A stretch of 64,000 nucleotides of DNA from Saccharomyces mikatae IFO 1815 (Eukaryota > Ascomycota > Saccharomycetes > Saccharomycetales > Saccharomycetaceae). A program made the translations under genes and the position numbers. Below the pieces are notes generated by a model that ran no database searches, was not told where the DNA came from, and was given only the letters and a program-made list of their open reading frames with translations. The stretch is from the NCBI RefSeq assembly GCF_947241705.1, contig NC_079263.1, positions 1 to 64,000 on the forward strand. Reading direction: 5' to 3'. This document shows positions 40,501-51,524 of the stretch, one piece after another (the stretch's first letter is position 1; each line of letters begins with the position of its first letter).

Positions 40501-43147
40501 TTCTAAGTGTAATGATATTCACTTGAGATTCATGAGATTTTTAGCTGACAGAGATGAATTTATACAGGATTCTGCTGCCAGGGGACTTTCGTTAATTTAT
40601 GAAATTGGTGGCTCCGACCTGAAGGAAAGCATGGTCAAAGGGTTACTTAAGTCGTTCACAGAGTCAACCGCAGGAGCTTCATCCACAAGTGCTACTGGTA
40701 TTTCCGGCTCAGTTTCCGAAGAGACTGAATTGTTTGAGCCCGGTGTTCTAAACACTGGTGATGGATCTATTAGTACTTATAAAGATATTCTTAACCTGGC
40801 ATCAGAAGTCGGTGACCCCGCGCTAGTCTACAAATTCATGTCTCTCGCCAAAAGTTCTGCCTTGTGGTCATCAAGGAAAGGTATTGCGTTCGGCCTTGGT
40901 GCCATCATGTCTAAGTCTTCTTTAGAAGAATTATTAGTAAAGGATCAACAAACTGCCAAAAAACTAATCCCGAAATTGTATAGGTATAGATTTGATCCCT
41001 TCCAAGCAGTTTCGCGCTCAATGACAGACATTTGGAATACATTGATTTCAGATTCTTCTCTGACAATTTCACTTTATTTCGATGCTATTCTTGAAGAACT
41101 TTTGAGTGGAATGGCTAATAAAGAATGGAGGGTCAGAGAGGCCAGTACTTCGGCTTTATTACAATTGATTCAATCTCAACCACAAGAGAAATTCTCTGAT
41201 CAAATGCTGAAAATATGGACAATGGCATTTAGAACCATGGATGATATAAAAGATAGCGTTCGTGAAGTTGGGACCAAATTCACCACTGTGCTTGCCAAAA
41301 TTCTGGCAAAATCCATTGATGTGGAAAAGGGTGTGAAACCCTTCAAGTCTAAGGAAATATTAGACAATATCTTGCCATTCCTATTAGGGCCACATGGTTT
41401 GAATAGTGACGCGGAAGAGGTTAGAAATTTTGCACTCACGACTTTGATTGATTTGGTGAAACACTCCACCAGTGCTATCAAACCATTCACACCTACTTTA
41501 ATTTATGATTTTATCACACTTTTTTCTTCCATCGAACCTCAGGTGATCAATTATTTGGCATTAAACGCTGCAAATTATAACATTGATGCAAATGTTATTG
41601 ATACACAAAGAAAAAATGGTGTTACCAACTCTCCACTGTTTCAGACAATTGAGAAATTGATTTCCAACTCTAACGATTCTATGATGGAAGATATAATCAA
41701 TGTTGTCATTAAAGCAACTAGAAAATCTGTCGGTTTGCCATCAAAGGTTGCTTCCTCACTTGTGGTAATTCTATTAGTGAAACGATATTCTATCAAATTA
41801 AAGCCCTTTTCTGGAAAGCTGTTGAAAGTTTGTCTGACTATGTTTGAGGATAGAAACGAGTCTGTGAATACTGCATTTGCGATTACTATGGGATATTTGT
41901 TCAAGGTTTCTACATTGGATAAGTGTATCAAATACTCTGAAAAACTAATAATGAAGTATTTTGAGCCCATGTCAACAGAAAATAATAAGAAAATTGTCGG
42001 TAAGGCAATTGACTCGATTTTGAATTATGCTAGATCAGAATTCGATAATGTGGCAAGTTTATTCATGCCTTTGGTTTTCATAGCATGCAATGATGAAGAT
42101 AAAGATCTAGAGTCTGTATACACCAAAATTTGGACAGAGGCTTCCAGCTCTGGCGCTGGTACTGTTAAGTTATACTTACCAGAAATATTAAGCGTACTTG
42201 GTACAAATATTAAATCGAACGATTTTTCCATTAGAAAAACATGTGCTAAATCGGTTATACAGTTATGTGGTAGTATCGATGATAATATTCCTTATTCACA
42301 GATCGTTAAGCTATTTGATATATCTAAGGAGGCACTAAGCGGTAGATCGTGGGATGGTAAAGAGCATATAGTGGGTGCATTAGTTTCTTTAGCAGAAAAG
42401 TTTTCCCAAACTTTAGCTAGTGATACTGATTTGCAAGAGTCAATTAATCATGTACTGTGGACAGAAGTTTCAAGGAAAAGCACGAAATATGTCAAAAAGA
42501 TACTACCGTTATATGCTAGATATGTCAGTGTGAATCCACAAGAAATGACAATCAGATTGTTAATTGAAAAATCTAGAGAAATGATTCGATCATTAGGCAG
42601 CGAATCTGACGATAATGAAAATTCCACCAGGCAGACGCCTGATGCAACCACGATAAAAAGAATCAAACCCAACACTGAAATTACACAAAAATCATCCAAA
42701 CAGAATATTGAGAATGAAGAGTATGTGATCAACTTGTTGAAAGTTTTCTCTAATATATGTAACAACTGTAAATCGAAGTATCCAATGAATTTGCTTGAAT
42801 TCATGATAGATGAAATAGCATATCTTTTCCATAATGACAGAATTATTTACACGTGGAGGACGCAACTGGCTGTTAGTGAGATTGGTATCTCACTTATTGG
42901 AAAATTCAATAGTATTAGTAGCGTCGAATTTACTCAAAGTGTGAAAAAACTTTGGAACCAAATTTTCCCAATAAATAGTAGCAAAGAAACCATTGAGAAT
43001 GTCAAATTACAAATGATAAAATTTGGTGGTTTGATCATTCAAAAGATTCCAAGTTTACAAAACAATATTGAAGAAAATTTAAGGTTGTTGAACAGTATCG
43101 ATTCAACAAGCAGGATCGAGCTGGAATTAAAAAACATTGGTATATGA
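37538..43147 (+). CDS. ECM29: Proteasome-associated HEAT-repeat protein Ecm29
   Basis: The product is 1869 residues against 1868 in S. cerevisiae. It is an all-helical HEAT-repeat solenoid; examples are the helical pairs around MDDIKDSVREVGTKFTTVLA and MANKEWRVREASTSALLQLI, with an Asp/Arg ladder typical of HEAT repeats. A short low-complexity insertion (TAGASSTSATGISGSVSEE, about residue 1045) and a charged loop near 1690 interrupt it. Known role: binds the proteasome regulatory and core particles, stabilises or remodels 26S proteasomes and senses faulty ones. The PACE element upstream supports shared control with proteasome genes. The 3' end is 219 bp from the convergent OCA5 stop. Confidence 0.96.
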   Translation: MSISPDETKERQLVEKAELRLAMADSPQKFETNLQTFLPPLLLKLASPHTSVRTAVFSALKNLISRINTLPQVQLPVRALIVQAKEPNLAAHQDSTNVRLYSLLLASKGIDRLSLQDRQELLPLVVSNISSLTGTVAARMFHILLKLILEWVAPQDSSLEQEEFVQLLQLNDDGYSFLMRQFTKFFLLVSSKPVQSSSQQPLSRGYTCPGLSLVDVAFFTYDAGVTFSKDQLHKFKKAIFEFVCHGMAAIQITEQSPRMIELMKFLCVASTDPTSLSDDAAQFMKRFSIPYEDEEFITFLQSLYIGDNSKGRPPVRPVLQEKILTILNRSQFATTNAERISLICSVGLHSSEYKLRSLALSFIRHVAKLNYKNLHPASSSPSSTGFSTSIISLIRNNLHAEGWPKLQLGPQTPAFNTAILQRQLQYETLGDILKRDFGLVSDLSYIEFLLESLQNDLPQFRSSIQESLLSLVGHLSNLPPQSKSNLKTLLRKNLSIDEQQEGGNNDTVNSVMALKFVSIKFVNAAFPFHDPEARLFNLWGTTRTNRFDIIEESFKGLQPFWFRVNNASINKSATVKTSDLLGSQLSETEFPQFSEFLQTFINSLDSEFTSITRKSLNNIVRFSRQCLISNAVYGKKTMVFQDEDWSIRVEKALEVDDTVVSRVSEIVQGMGDVTFIRYLTLLSNEFTVTNSIGNRVAMSLYQDSIFGSVLLTLLNFVNSTVLRKLDNIVPDLSHLLIMKFQSSSDNDLEVCATIIGIISTAIPDSDYIKRIINVSESQAIAETYIASYVVPRLYLKGQTMYIQHDSTVNLLNNLTTHLSHSTSNKNMILRLVCQVTKYGLLLHVSAQERIKFLKQIMDTVQDNLINDLMAIQTWSYLSLYSKDLNNPLLFQEKLFETHVSKQNDFLFSVGESLTVVAGKWSSKYLIKQIDIPSFNVATMQQKFSATNVTIILDKILLGCDSTKPSLRKASCIWLLSYIQYLGHLPEIISKCNDIHLRFMRFLADRDEFIQDSAARGLSLIYEIGGSDLKESMVKGLLKSFTESTAGASSTSATGISGSVSEETELFEPGVLNTGDGSISTYKDILNLASEVGDPALVYKFMSLAKSSALWSSRKGIAFGLGAIMSKSSLEELLVKDQQTAKKLIPKLYRYRFDPFQAVSRSMTDIWNTLISDSSLTISLYFDAILEELLSGMANKEWRVREASTSALLQLIQSQPQEKFSDQMLKIWTMAFRTMDDIKDSVREVGTKFTTVLAKILAKSIDVEKGVKPFKSKEILDNILPFLLGPHGLNSDAEEVRNFALTTLIDLVKHSTSAIKPFTPTLIYDFITLFSSIEPQVINYLALNAANYNIDANVIDTQRKNGVTNSPLFQTIEKLISNSNDSMMEDIINVVIKATRKSVGLPSKVASSLVVILLVKRYSIKLKPFSGKLLKVCLTMFEDRNESVNTAFAITMGYLFKVSTLDKCIKYSEKLIMKYFEPMSTENNKKIVGKAIDSILNYARSEFDNVASLFMPLVFIACNDEDKDLESVYTKIWTEASSSGAGTVKLYLPEILSVLGTNIKSNDFSIRKTCAKSVIQLCGSIDDNIPYSQIVKLFDISKEALSGRSWDGKEHIVGALVSLAEKFSQTLASDTDLQESINHVLWTEVSRKSTKYVKKILPLYARYVSVNPQEMTIRLLIEKSREMIRSLGSESDDNENSTRQTPDATTIKRIKPNTEITQKSSKQNIENEEYVINLLKVFSNICNNCKSKYPMNLLEFMIDEIAYLFHNDRIIYTWRTQLAVSEIGISLIGKFNSISSVEFTQSVKKLWNQIFPINSSKETIENVKLQMIKFGGLIIQKIPSLQNNIEENLRLLNSIDSTSRIELELKNIGI

Positions 43148-43365
43148 CTATAGAAAAACTTTAAGTAACGTTAATATATAATAAACCAAGTAAAGAAAGA
43201 GACATTAAATAAAAAAATGTATTTTATATGTACTAAATGTTAAACTGAAGCCAAAGAAAAATTTTGAAGAATATTGGTTAATTTAGAGATAAAAATTTGT
43301 ATGCAAGATGTTGAAAATTATGTAGAAGTAATTACATATTGTGAGGAAAGAAAAGAATCAGACTT

Positions 43366-45405
43366 TTAAAGTGAGCTTTCCTCTAACTCTCTCCATAGCC
43401 ACTTTCTCCAGATATCCCCCGCCATGTTTAACAGATCATCAAAACAATGCGAAGCTTTAGCATCATTACCAACTTCAATCAACATGTGATAATTGGAGAT
43501 ATGTGTGCTTGAGTTGGAATTGGATTGCAATGAGGCCATCGTGGAAGTAGTTGGTGATGAAGGCAGGCTAGTTATGCTCGATTCAGTATTCTCGTATAAC
43601 TTCCTATAGGAAGAATCATCAAACTTTGTCAATAAAGGAACGTTATTTAAAAACTCTGAAATTTCCGCTTCTTCAAACTCTAATAGTTTAAACTCATTAA
43701 ATTGCAAAATTGCAATAAAAATAAAGATCAATTGCATATGAGGATCAATAGAAGAGAACGGTAATTTTAATTCCGACTTGTCATTTGAATCACTATTGGA
43801 AGATGGCACGGTATCTTCTGTTTGAGTTTTACTTTGAGTACCCCCGTATTTATTCCTCAAAAGTAATTCTTTGAAGACACTATAATCGTAGGGAAATTTT
43901 TTGGAACCGAGTGTCATACTATCCAGATCTGGGAACCAAAAGGGGTCATTATTGTACAGAGCTATCCAATCTTTCATCCAGTACTGCTCGTTGTCACACT
44001 GTGGTGTATCATGATAAAGGTGATCCATTTTTTTATCGTTATAATTCAAGAAAAAATTTATTGTGTTCATGTTTGGTTTGGGCCTCCAACCGAGCAGCAA
44101 ATCCCATACGCGCCCTCTATCCTGTCTTTGTAAGGCCTTGGATCCAGAGCACTTTAACCACCAATACAGCCAGGAGTTCCTTGATGATGAAGGTTGTAAT
44201 GAAGATTCTTCTGTCAGAGGCTGGTAGAGCTCAGGCAGTATTGAGGAGAAAACCTTAAAAAAAACTTGTGTTTGAAATGAAAGATCGCCACCTGATATAA
44301 TAGGAAAATAATTTGTGTTGAAGTTAGAGTTTGTCTTCGAGCTAGAAGATGGGTTGGAGTCATTCTTCAGCTGTTTGTGTGCTAATATGGTGTCAGGACA
44401 GTGCAAAATGACAAGAGCTAGTCTTTCAAAAAGAGCACTGAATGAGAAAATTGGTGTTGTGGGTAATTTAGATCGAAGTTCGAAAGGCAATGGATACTCT
44501 TTATACAAGTATGATAACGTATGAGAAATGTATGGAGAGTTGTGTAAACTGGTATTCGTGTTGATGCTCAGGTTGTTCATGCCTGACGTTATATTCGTGT
44601 TATTACCGTTCGTGTTATTGCTAGTATTCTTGCTATTTCCGTTATTGCTAGTGCTTAAAAGAGCGTGTTTTCTACCGCTCAAAACTATATAATCCTCCAC
44701 GTCATAAAATGAACGAGTCTCGTTGAAAGAAGACATCGTTTCATAGGGATAGATGGGGTACCATTCAGCCAGTCCCAGGGCGATCCAGGCAAGACCGCTT
44801 TCGTATTTGAAGATTTTGGACCACTTTAGTAAGAACTTCACGATGGCGTTTTTCAAGGTCTCGATGATCTGGAATTCATAGTCCAATGAGGGAGATAGAA
44901 CCTCCATAGAAGAGACAGTAGAAGCGTCTGAAGATGATGCGGGGGTTGGAGTGGCAACATTGTTGGTGTTTGTATTGCTATTGCTCGATGAGGCAGCAGG
45001 ATTAGATCTAGAATGGAAGTACTTTTTCAAGTCATGCAGAATGACAGATTCGATATCATACGGCAGAATATTTTCATCGCCACTCTTATCTTGCTCATTA
45101 ATGGAATTCTTACTTTTCAGGAAAGGGTCATTGAGTATGAAGTCATTGGTTATAGGGTCCCAAGAAATAGTATTAGATATAATGTTTGGTGAGATACACA
45201 TTGGATGGTATTTCAACAAGATCGGCCATACCAGGTGTCGCAACTGCGGTGGAATTCCATATGTTCTCGCTAGAAATGCCAGCGAATCATGGTCATTACA
45301 TTCTACCAGATGAATTGTCGTTTCAATCAGGTTTTTGTTGCGAAACTGCTGTTTCAAATTCTTTAAGTAGTGAGAGTTCGCCATAGGCGACTTCTTGTCA
45401 TGCAT
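43366..45405 (-). CDS. OCA5: TBC-domain protein Oca5
   Basis: The product is 679 residues from the ATG at 45405 ([18 protein letters not shown]), equal in length to S. cerevisiae Oca5; a 28-residue upstream extension in frame is not conserved. It carries a divergent Rab-GAP TBC domain: [19 protein letters not shown] begins it, and [20 protein letters not shown] and LYWWLKCSG with [12 protein letters not shown] are later blocks, interrupted by Ser/Asn-rich insertions (around residues 135-160 and 250-280). Named for oxidant-induced cell-cycle arrest and also reported to affect brome mosaic virus RNA replication in yeast. GAP activity on a specific Rab is not established. Confidence 0.94.
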   Translation of the reverse strand: MHDKKSPMANSHYLKNLKQQFRNKNLIETTIHLVECNDHDSLAFLARTYGIPPQLRHLVWPILLKYHPMCISPNIISNTISWDPITNDFILNDPFLKSKNSINEQDKSGDENILPYDIESVILHDLKKYFHSRSNPAASSSNSNTNTNNVATPTPASSSDASTVSSMEVLSPSLDYEFQIIETLKNAIVKFLLKWSKIFKYESGLAWIALGLAEWYPIYPYETMSSFNETRSFYDVEDYIVLSGRKHALLSTSNNGNSKNTSNNTNGNNTNITSGMNNLSINTNTSLHNSPYISHTLSYLYKEYPLPFELRSKLPTTPIFSFSALFERLALVILHCPDTILAHKQLKNDSNPSSSSKTNSNFNTNYFPIISGGDLSFQTQVFFKVFSSILPELYQPLTEESSLQPSSSRNSWLYWWLKCSGSKALQRQDRGRVWDLLLGWRPKPNMNTINFFLNYNDKKMDHLYHDTPQCDNEQYWMKDWIALYNNDPFWFPDLDSMTLGSKKFPYDYSVFKELLLRNKYGGTQSKTQTEDTVPSSNSDSNDKSELKLPFSSIDPHMQLIFIFIAILQFNEFKLLEFEEAEISEFLNNVPLLTKFDDSSYRKLYENTESSITSLPSSPTTSTMASLQSNSNSSTHISNYHMLIEVGNDAKASHCFDDLLNMAGDIWRKWLWRELEESSL

Positions 45406-46157
45406 ATTTGGTACCGAGCCCTTTAACATGTAAATGCCGTAAATAAAATTCCAACAATGATCTGCAGCTACGTCTAAGCTTTTTACCAATTTCTACCACT
45501 AATTTTCGAACTTCTCACTGAATAGCTTTCAAGAGAGCTGAAAAAAATAGAAAATATCCATCACTTCATACGAATGAGTCTCTCCTCGTCCGTCTCGAAT
45601 GATTGAAAGTACATCGTATAATGTAGAAGCATCAAGTATCAACGGCAACGACAGTAGCAACATCAACCCGATGAGACAGTTGTTACCACGATGTTATGGG
45701 CTACGTTTACGGTATGTGGCGTGCAGTGATAAGGCTCGAGGCACCGTTCTGTACGGACATGATGTCGGCAGTTTGGCATAGACGAGGCCGCGGGAAGCCT
45801 TAGTGTGGTTCCCAGAACGGAATAGGCGCGGTCGAAAAGGGGAATCAGGAGGCACGGTACCTGCATATTACGCTTTTTTTGATTTCCCTTTCTGGCAACG
45901 AATGTTTACTGCAGGACAATGGTACTGTTACGGTATTTCCGCATTGGGCCACGCTGGGATACTGGCATGGATTAAGGAAAGCAAATCCTTCTGTTGCAAA
46001 AAGTAAAGTTGTTTCATATATATATGTTCTGTGCTAGTGTGATTTGCCATGCTTCAGGGGTCGAGTGCACTAGGGGAGCCTACGGTATCAAGTTCATTCA
46101 TATATACTTTTCAAGAAAAGAAAGGCTGCCCACTTGAAATCACAAGAACAAAAACGC
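45406..46157. other. OCA5-WSC4 intergenic region
   Basis: This 752-bp divergent interval contains two short plus-strand open frames, at 45599-45781 and 45803-46006 (67 codons at most), with no recognisable protein features; the second begins at a poor context and I do not annotate it. A TATA-like TATATATATG run at about 46017-46026 may belong to the WSC4 promoter. Confidence 0.45.
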
Positions 46158-47936
46158 ATGCAGACGTCAATAATGAGTATAAAACTGAATATATGGCTGG
46201 TATGTAGTGCGATATGTGCTTGTGTGGTACAGGCCTCACAATCAGTGTGCTCGTCCCAAAATACAGCGACCACTGACGGTGTACGAGATCAATTTCAGAG
46301 CAATGGGTGGTGTTCAAATAACTGTGCGGGTCATCAGTTTGCCATCGTACAGGGGTTCATGTGCTGGTGCGGTGATTCAGAACCGAGCACTCAGACATCT
46401 GTGAATGATTGTAGTGGTACATGTCCTGGGTATGGTTATGAAGACTGCGGGAATGCGGATAAGGATCTTTTCGGTTACATATACTTGGGACAGGAGCCGT
46501 TAAGCTCACTAGATAGTGTGGAAACGTCAACAGTGTCCAGCACAAACAGCTTCAGTAGTGGTGCTACCAGTAGCCTTACAAGTACTTTGGTGTCCACCAC
46601 AGCATCACTGGCTCTAAAGTCAACAAGTACGACTTTATTGGCACCCACATCAATCAGTACGACGTCAGTAACGCCTACATTAATGAGTGTAACATCATCC
46701 ACTTCCACATCGACAAGCACGTCGTCGTCTACCCCTGTTACAACCAGCACAACCTCATCGACTACAACCAGAACAACTTCAACGGCCCCTACTACAACCC
46801 GCACAACTTCATCGGCTCCTACTACAACCAGTACAACTTCATCGGCTCCTACTACGACAAGTGAAATCTCATCGACTACAACCAGCACAACTTCATCGGT
46901 TCCTATCACGACAAGTACAACTTTATCGGCACTCACTACGACGAGTACGTCTTCCTCTACTACAGCGCCAATGAGTACAACATCTTCCCGTACAGATGTA
47001 CCAAGCACCACGGTGACTTATACCAGTATTTCTGCCTCTCCAACAACGTCCATCATAACTTCGGTGAACCTGCAGACTTCCCTTAAGTATTCTGTAACAA
47101 CAGTGACTTCTATTCACACTATGGACACAAATGTTTCGGAAATTACTTCAAGATATCTCACTATGACAAAGATAATAACGCAAATATATTCCTCTTTACC
47201 CACTGAAACGTCCATTTCGCCAGTGGTCACTACGTCTGCCGGTGTTGGTGGTAGAATTACCAACAATAATAATAACAGTAATAGCACTAACAGTAATAGC
47301 GTACCAACTAACAAGTCTACAGATAAGAAGGGTTATTGGCATTCCCCGGGGAAAATAGCAGCTACTTTTGTGGTTGTGGGAGTGGTATGTTTGGTAATCA
47401 TATGCGTATTAGTATACATGATATACCACTATAGAACAAGGCCAGCACGGAAGGCCCAAGACTTCGAGAACGAATACCAGAGTAAGTTTCCCCAGTCCAA
47501 GTATCCAAATGAAATGACTACTACCACACTACACACGCCTTCGCCATCGTCAAATTCTACTTTCTCTACTCCGAGACTGATATATACCGATGAAAAAGGG
47601 CAAATTATGTCCCAATCACCTTCTCCACGCCAATCTACGCATTCGTTGACTGCAGGCAGTCCACTAAACGACCCAAGCGCGCTGGCAAGCCCATTTCGTG
47701 ACCCCACCCTCTCCAGAAGAGCTTCTACTTTCTTCCAATCACCCATCCAAAAACATTATGAAAAAATGGAATCTAACGTCACTCTCGGCCAAGACACAGT
47801 ACTGGTAGATCAAAGACTGGATCCAAGTAAGATGCTCAACACTATAGTGAATGATGATGCAACAAATCACTCTACAATCTCATTATCGGATAACGTAGAC
47901 TACTCTAGGAGGGTACTGCGTGTAATGAACGAATGA
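46158..47936 (+). CDS. WSC4: WSC-family cell-wall sensor Wsc4
   Basis: The product is 592 residues from the first ATG at 46158; the frame is open a little farther upstream but only from a TTG. Layout: a signal peptide (MSIKLNIWLVCSAICACVVQA); a cysteine-rich WSC domain with SNGWCSNNCAGHQFAIVQGF, CWCGD and GYGYEDCGN; a long Ser/Thr-rich mannosylated rod with TTTSTTSSAP-type repeats; an Asn-rich tract; one membrane span at about residues 397-423 (ATFVVVGVVCLVIICVLVYM); and a cytoplasmic tail. Known role: stress sensing at the cell surface upstream of Rho1-Pkc1, with additional reports for secretory protein translocation. S. cerevisiae Wsc4 is 605 residues; the repeat region accounts for most variation. 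Confidence 0.93.
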   Translation: MQTSIMSIKLNIWLVCSAICACVVQASQSVCSSQNTATTDGVRDQFQSNGWCSNNCAGHQFAIVQGFMCWCGDSEPSTQTSVNDCSGTCPGYGYEDCGNADKDLFGYIYLGQEPLSSLDSVETSTVSSTNSFSSGATSSLTSTLVSTTASLALKSTSTTLLAPTSISTTSVTPTLMSVTSSTSTSTSTSSSTPVTTSTTSSTTTRTTSTAPTTTRTTSSAPTTTSTTSSAPTTTSEISSTTTSTTSSVPITTSTTLSALTTTSTSSSTTAPMSTTSSRTDVPSTTVTYTSISASPTTSIITSVNLQTSLKYSVTTVTSIHTMDTNVSEITSRYLTMTKIITQIYSSLPTETSISPVVTTSAGVGGRITNNNNNSNSTNSNSVPTNKSTDKKGYWHSPGKIAATFVVVGVVCLVIICVLVYMIYHYRTRPARKAQDFENEYQSKFPQSKYPNEMTTTTLHTPSPSSNSTFSTPRLIYTDEKGQIMSQSPSPRQSTHSLTAGSPLNDPSALASPFRDPTLSRRASTFFQSPIQKHYEKMESNVTLGQDTVLVDQRLDPSKMLNTIVNDDATNHSTISLSDNVDYSRRVLRVMNE

Positions 47937-48463
47937 AGGCTGCAGTTACTATACGTAATAAATATTCCATGAACGATAAGAAGTACATAATTTTAATTTC
48001 CAGTTTTGTTTTTTCTTCGAATGTTCTATGAAGAGCGTTTTACGAACTATAGCATGTTGTCTTGTACGTAGTTTTCTATGCTCTGTCATACCAGGTGCAT
48101 TAGACGAAAAGCTAAATTTGTGCGGGCTATTCTGCGTCTCCCTAGACAGCTTCGGAGAAAAAGAATTTGATATCTTTCTCGGAGTTTCTAAAATTACGTC
48201 CGAGATGATGGATGCTATAAAGTAACTCTCAACGGCTGAGGAGGCTTAATCTATGAGCTGAAAAAAAGAGGAAATATAGATAAAACGTAGAGCAGTAGAA
48301 GAGCCGAGTGGTTAATGAGACTATTCCACAATAAGGGTTTCCTTTTTGTTATCGTGTTATCATTTATATTAAAAGGTTGATATTACCATCGCAGCATAGG
48401 TGTCTATACCAGTGTGAGAGTGAAATTGAACCGCATATTCGATTTTGTTGGAAGTAAAATAGG
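47937..48463. other. WSC4-RIM101 intergenic region
   Basis: This tandem interval of 527 bp is the RIM101 promoter. It contains a 65-codon open frame at 48028-48225 with a hydrophobic start but no supporting features. No GCCAAG-type Rim101 site is evident by eye. I annotate nothing further. Confidence 0.45.
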
Positions 48464-50353
48464 ATGGTTCCATTGGAAGATCTGCTTAATAAAGATAATA
48501 GCACAGCCTCACCTCAGGACAAACGGAGCCACTTAGTAGATGACAGAACAAGTTTTTCCAATGCCATGAAGACGGATGGGCTACCCAGTCCCAATCTATC
48601 TAAAAGGTCTTCTGACAGTTCGAAGAAACCTAGAATTACATGTACCACGGAAGGTATTGGCTTGAAAGGGCAAGAAGATGGCCGGTTATCACCAGGCAGT
48701 GCTTCTTCATCTTGCTTGCCATATCATAGTTCTTCACACTTGAGTACGCCACCGTATGATTTATTGGGTGCTTCGGCAGGTTCACCCGACACACCATCTT
48801 CCTCTGACTCCTCCTCGTCCTCGCCGTTGGCACAAGGGCATAACCAGGCGGATGATGAAGATGAAATGGATAACGACGGTGATTCAGAAGACATAACACT
48901 ATACTGCAAGTGGGAAAATTGCGGCATGATTTTCAACCAACCTGAGTTGCTGTACAATCATCTGTGCCATGATCATGTCGGTAGGAAATCGCACAAAAAT
49001 TTACAGCTGAACTGCCATTGGAGCGATTGTACTACAAAAACGGAGAAAAGAGACCACATTACTTCACACTTAAGAGTTCATGTACCATTGAAACCTTTTG
49101 GATGTTCCACTTGCTCTAAAAAGTTTAAGCGTCCGCAAGATTTGAAGAAGCATTTGAAAATTCATTTGGAGAATGGCGGCATTTTAAAGCGGAAAAGAGG
49201 CCCCAAGTTGGGCTCAAAGAGAAGCACCAAGAAGAACAAGAGAGGCACAAATGGTTCAGTGACGTCTCGTCCTGCATCGCTTCACTCTACAATAAATGGT
49301 AGCTTTAAGTCACATTCAACTTCTCCACAGATTTTACCCCCCTTGCCCATGGGTATGACCCAACGTTTACTTCCACAACAGGAGCAACAACAGCAACAAC
49401 AGCCAATTTCCCTGAGCCAGTTGTGTTCAGACGAACTATCTCAATATAAACCAGTCTATTCTCCGCAATTGAGTGCCAGATTGCAAACAATCTTGCCGCC
49501 ATTATTCTACAATAATGGCATGATGGTGAACCGAGGTGCCAATGGTCAGGGAATGCATATATATGAGGAAGGATGTTCCAAGAAGTCTATAGCAAGCGCT
49601 ACTCAATTCTTTACCAAACTATCCAGGAATATGACGAATAACTATATTCTACAACAAAGCGGTAGCTGCGTTTTGCCTACGTCATCACCCGGACACATCC
49701 CCATGGCACAAACAAGCTATGTTCAGCCACCTAATGCTTCCCCATACCAACCTGTTCAAGGTGGCTGCTCGGTCACTGCTACTACGAACATAGCAAACTA
49801 TGTGCCAACACAGTTAACGAAGTATCCAACCGGTAGTTCGGTTACCGAACATTTACCACCTTTGCATTCACCCACTACGGGTAATGTTCTGAATCGCCAA
49901 CCACAACATGCCGCGCCACACTATCCACCTGTTCGTGTCCTGCCCAGCTACTCTTCTGCTGGCTGTTCCATATTACCTCCTCTACAAGCGAAGATACCAA
50001 TGTTGCCATCGCGTCATTCAATGGCGGATGAAACTCCGTTCAAACCGAATTGGGAATTTAGTTTAAATCAAAAAAGTTGTACTAATGATATCATCCTGAG
50101 TAAACTTGCAAGTGAAGAATCAGACAATGAAAGCGATATGGAGGATGATTTCGTAGAAGTATTGGGTATAGTGAATATCATCAAAGACTATTTGTTATGT
50201 TGTGTCATGGAAGATTTTGAAGACGAAGGAAGCGAGGACGAAGATGAAGATGACACATTCTTACGAGAATCATTAGAGAAATTGAGTTTGCAAAGCCAAA
50301 TGGGAACTAACTCGGTACGTATCCTAACCAAGTACCCAAAAATATTGGTATGA
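48464..50353 (+). CDS. RIM101: pH-response transcription factor Rim101
   Basis: The product is 629 residues (S. cerevisiae 625). Three Cys2His2 zinc fingers span about residues 148-238: C-KWENC...HLCHDH, C-HWSDC...HLRVH and CSTC...HLKIH, the PacC/Rim101 arrangement. A basic stretch ([19 protein letters not shown]) follows, then a Gln run near 306-313. The C-terminus is acidic ([15 protein letters not shown]), the region removed by the Rim13 protease in alkaline conditions to activate the protein. Known role: a repressor (of NRG1, SMP1 and others) needed for alkaline growth, haploid invasion and sporulation. Convergent with YHL026C, 211 bp apart. Confidence 0.96.
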   Translation: MVPLEDLLNKDNSTASPQDKRSHLVDDRTSFSNAMKTDGLPSPNLSKRSSDSSKKPRITCTTEGIGLKGQEDGRLSPGSASSSCLPYHSSSHLSTPPYDLLGASAGSPDTPSSSDSSSSSPLAQGHNQADDEDEMDNDGDSEDITLYCKWENCGMIFNQPELLYNHLCHDHVGRKSHKNLQLNCHWSDCTTKTEKRDHITSHLRVHVPLKPFGCSTCSKKFKRPQDLKKHLKIHLENGGILKRKRGPKLGSKRSTKKNKRGTNGSVTSRPASLHSTINGSFKSHSTSPQILPPLPMGMTQRLLPQQEQQQQQQPISLSQLCSDELSQYKPVYSPQLSARLQTILPPLFYNNGMMVNRGANGQGMHIYEEGCSKKSIASATQFFTKLSRNMTNNYILQQSGSCVLPTSSPGHIPMAQTSYVQPPNASPYQPVQGGCSVTATTNIANYVPTQLTKYPTGSSVTEHLPPLHSPTTGNVLNRQPQHAAPHYPPVRVLPSYSSAGCSILPPLQAKIPMLPSRHSMADETPFKPNWEFSLNQKSCTNDIILSKLASEESDNESDMEDDFVEVLGIVNIIKDYLLCCVMEDFEDEGSEDEDEDDTFLRESLEKLSLQSQMGTNSVRILTKYPKILV

Positions 50354-50564
50354 TGGGGGACGTTGGATTTGTTACTACGAGTTTGCTTTTTTTGGGATTG
50401 GGTTTATAAGCTATGGTGAATGAATAAGAGAAAGAAAGAAGAAAGGAATTTGTTAAAGAGAGGGATATTATAGATTGCTAATTGTAAAGTAATACTGGTT
50501 TATTAAATATTAAGTTAAAGTTGTTCATGCTTTTTTTTTGTTTTGTTTTCTATCTTACTGTTTT

Positions 50565-51524
50565 TTATGCCATTGCTTCTGCTATTGCTTCTGCAGATAG
50601 TTGTTTGGTTGTGCTAATGTCTTGGTCGGTCGATCCCGAACTATTATTACCCGCAATGCAATTTCCTTGATCCTGTTGTAGAGTACCATTTTCTAAGCCT
50701 TCATAGTATAGCTCTTCATAAAATTGATTTCTTAACACAATGACGATGATAGTGACTGGAGTCGATATTAATGCAATCACGACGGCATAAATCAGCTTCA
50801 TAACCTGCGGTAGTGGATAGTCGTTGAAGTAGTAATCATGAGACCCGATCTTATGACCTATACCAGCAAGGATACCCATTGTAACGGGCCAAATGACAAT
50901 AAACATGACAATCGCAAGGATCATGGATCTGATGAATTTCTGCACAAACCATTCGATAAAATTCACGAGTTTTGAACGGGAGTCATCATGAATAAACTGA
51001 GACATGAGAAAATCTTTCAACGTAGCTTCGTTTCCCTTTGGAATAATTCCTCTGTTTATCTCTAAGTAGGCAAAGAGCCAATTATGATTCATATAGAGAG
51101 TATTCTGTTTCAAAATCACGTTATCCTTAGATTCGAAGTAATCCACAATAAAGCGCTTTCTGGGGGGTAGTATCTCTTCGTTAGAGTCGTTCCCCAATGG
51201 CAATGGCTTCGTGATCCATTTATTCAATCTGAAAACTGGTCTCTTATAATCATCGAATCCAACCAAAATTTCCTCGCTAGCCCATGTGAGACCGACCTGA
51301 ATGAACAGACTCAGTGCACAATCTCCCGAGATAGTATGAGGAAATGCCCATAAAGTGATCAGATCTACACGGGAATGGTACATGGCATATGCAATGGCGA
51401 ACTCGATGCCGCCTGAGATTATGGCAGAACCTAGCGCTTGGATGACAAAAAGGTAGAAGATGATGAACCAAAAGGAGTTTCTGACCCCAGCCTGGGTCGC
51501 TGGCGCTGGCGCAGTTGGTTTCAT
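50565..51524 (-). CDS. Conserved membrane protein of unknown function (YHL026C)
   Basis: The product is 319 residues, close to S. cerevisiae YHL026C (about 315). It has four hydrophobic stretches: two near the N-terminus (FWFIIFYLFVIQALGSAII and a following segment) and two in the second half (MILAIVMFIVIWPVTMGIL and LIYAVVIALISTPVTIIVIV). Between them lies a soluble part with KPLPLGNDSNEEILPPRKR and NHNWLFAYLEINRGI. The C-terminus is polar. I recognise no catalytic motif and assign no function. The N-terminus MKPTAPAPATQAG is short and cytosolic-like. The family seems fungal; the gene lies between RIM101 and SNF6 in conserved order. Confidence 0.9.
   Translation of the reverse strand: MKPTAPAPATQAGVRNSFWFIIFYLFVIQALGSAIISGGIEFAIAYAMYHSRVDLITLWAFPHTISGDCALSLFIQVGLTWASEEILVGFDDYKRPVFRLNKWITKPLPLGNDSNEEILPPRKRFIVDYFESKDNVILKQNTLYMNHNWLFAYLEINRGIIPKGNEATLKDFLMSQFIHDDSRSKLVNFIEWFVQKFIRSMILAIVMFIVIWPVTMGILAGIGHKIGSHDYYFNDYPLPQVMKLIYAVVIALISTPVTIIVIVLRNQFYEELYYEGLENGTLQQDQGNCIAGNNSSGSTDQDISTTKQLSAEAIAEAMA

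Noticed and set aside
45803-46006. 67-codon frame before WSC4
   Set aside because: No recognisable features; lies in a divergent promoter region.
46134-46157. Upstream extension of WSC4
   Set aside because: Opens at a TTG; the first ATG at 46158 gives a normal signal peptide shortly after.
46475-47011. 178-codon minus-strand frame opposite WSC4
   Set aside because: Val/Asp-rich shadow of the Thr/Ser repeat in WSC4.
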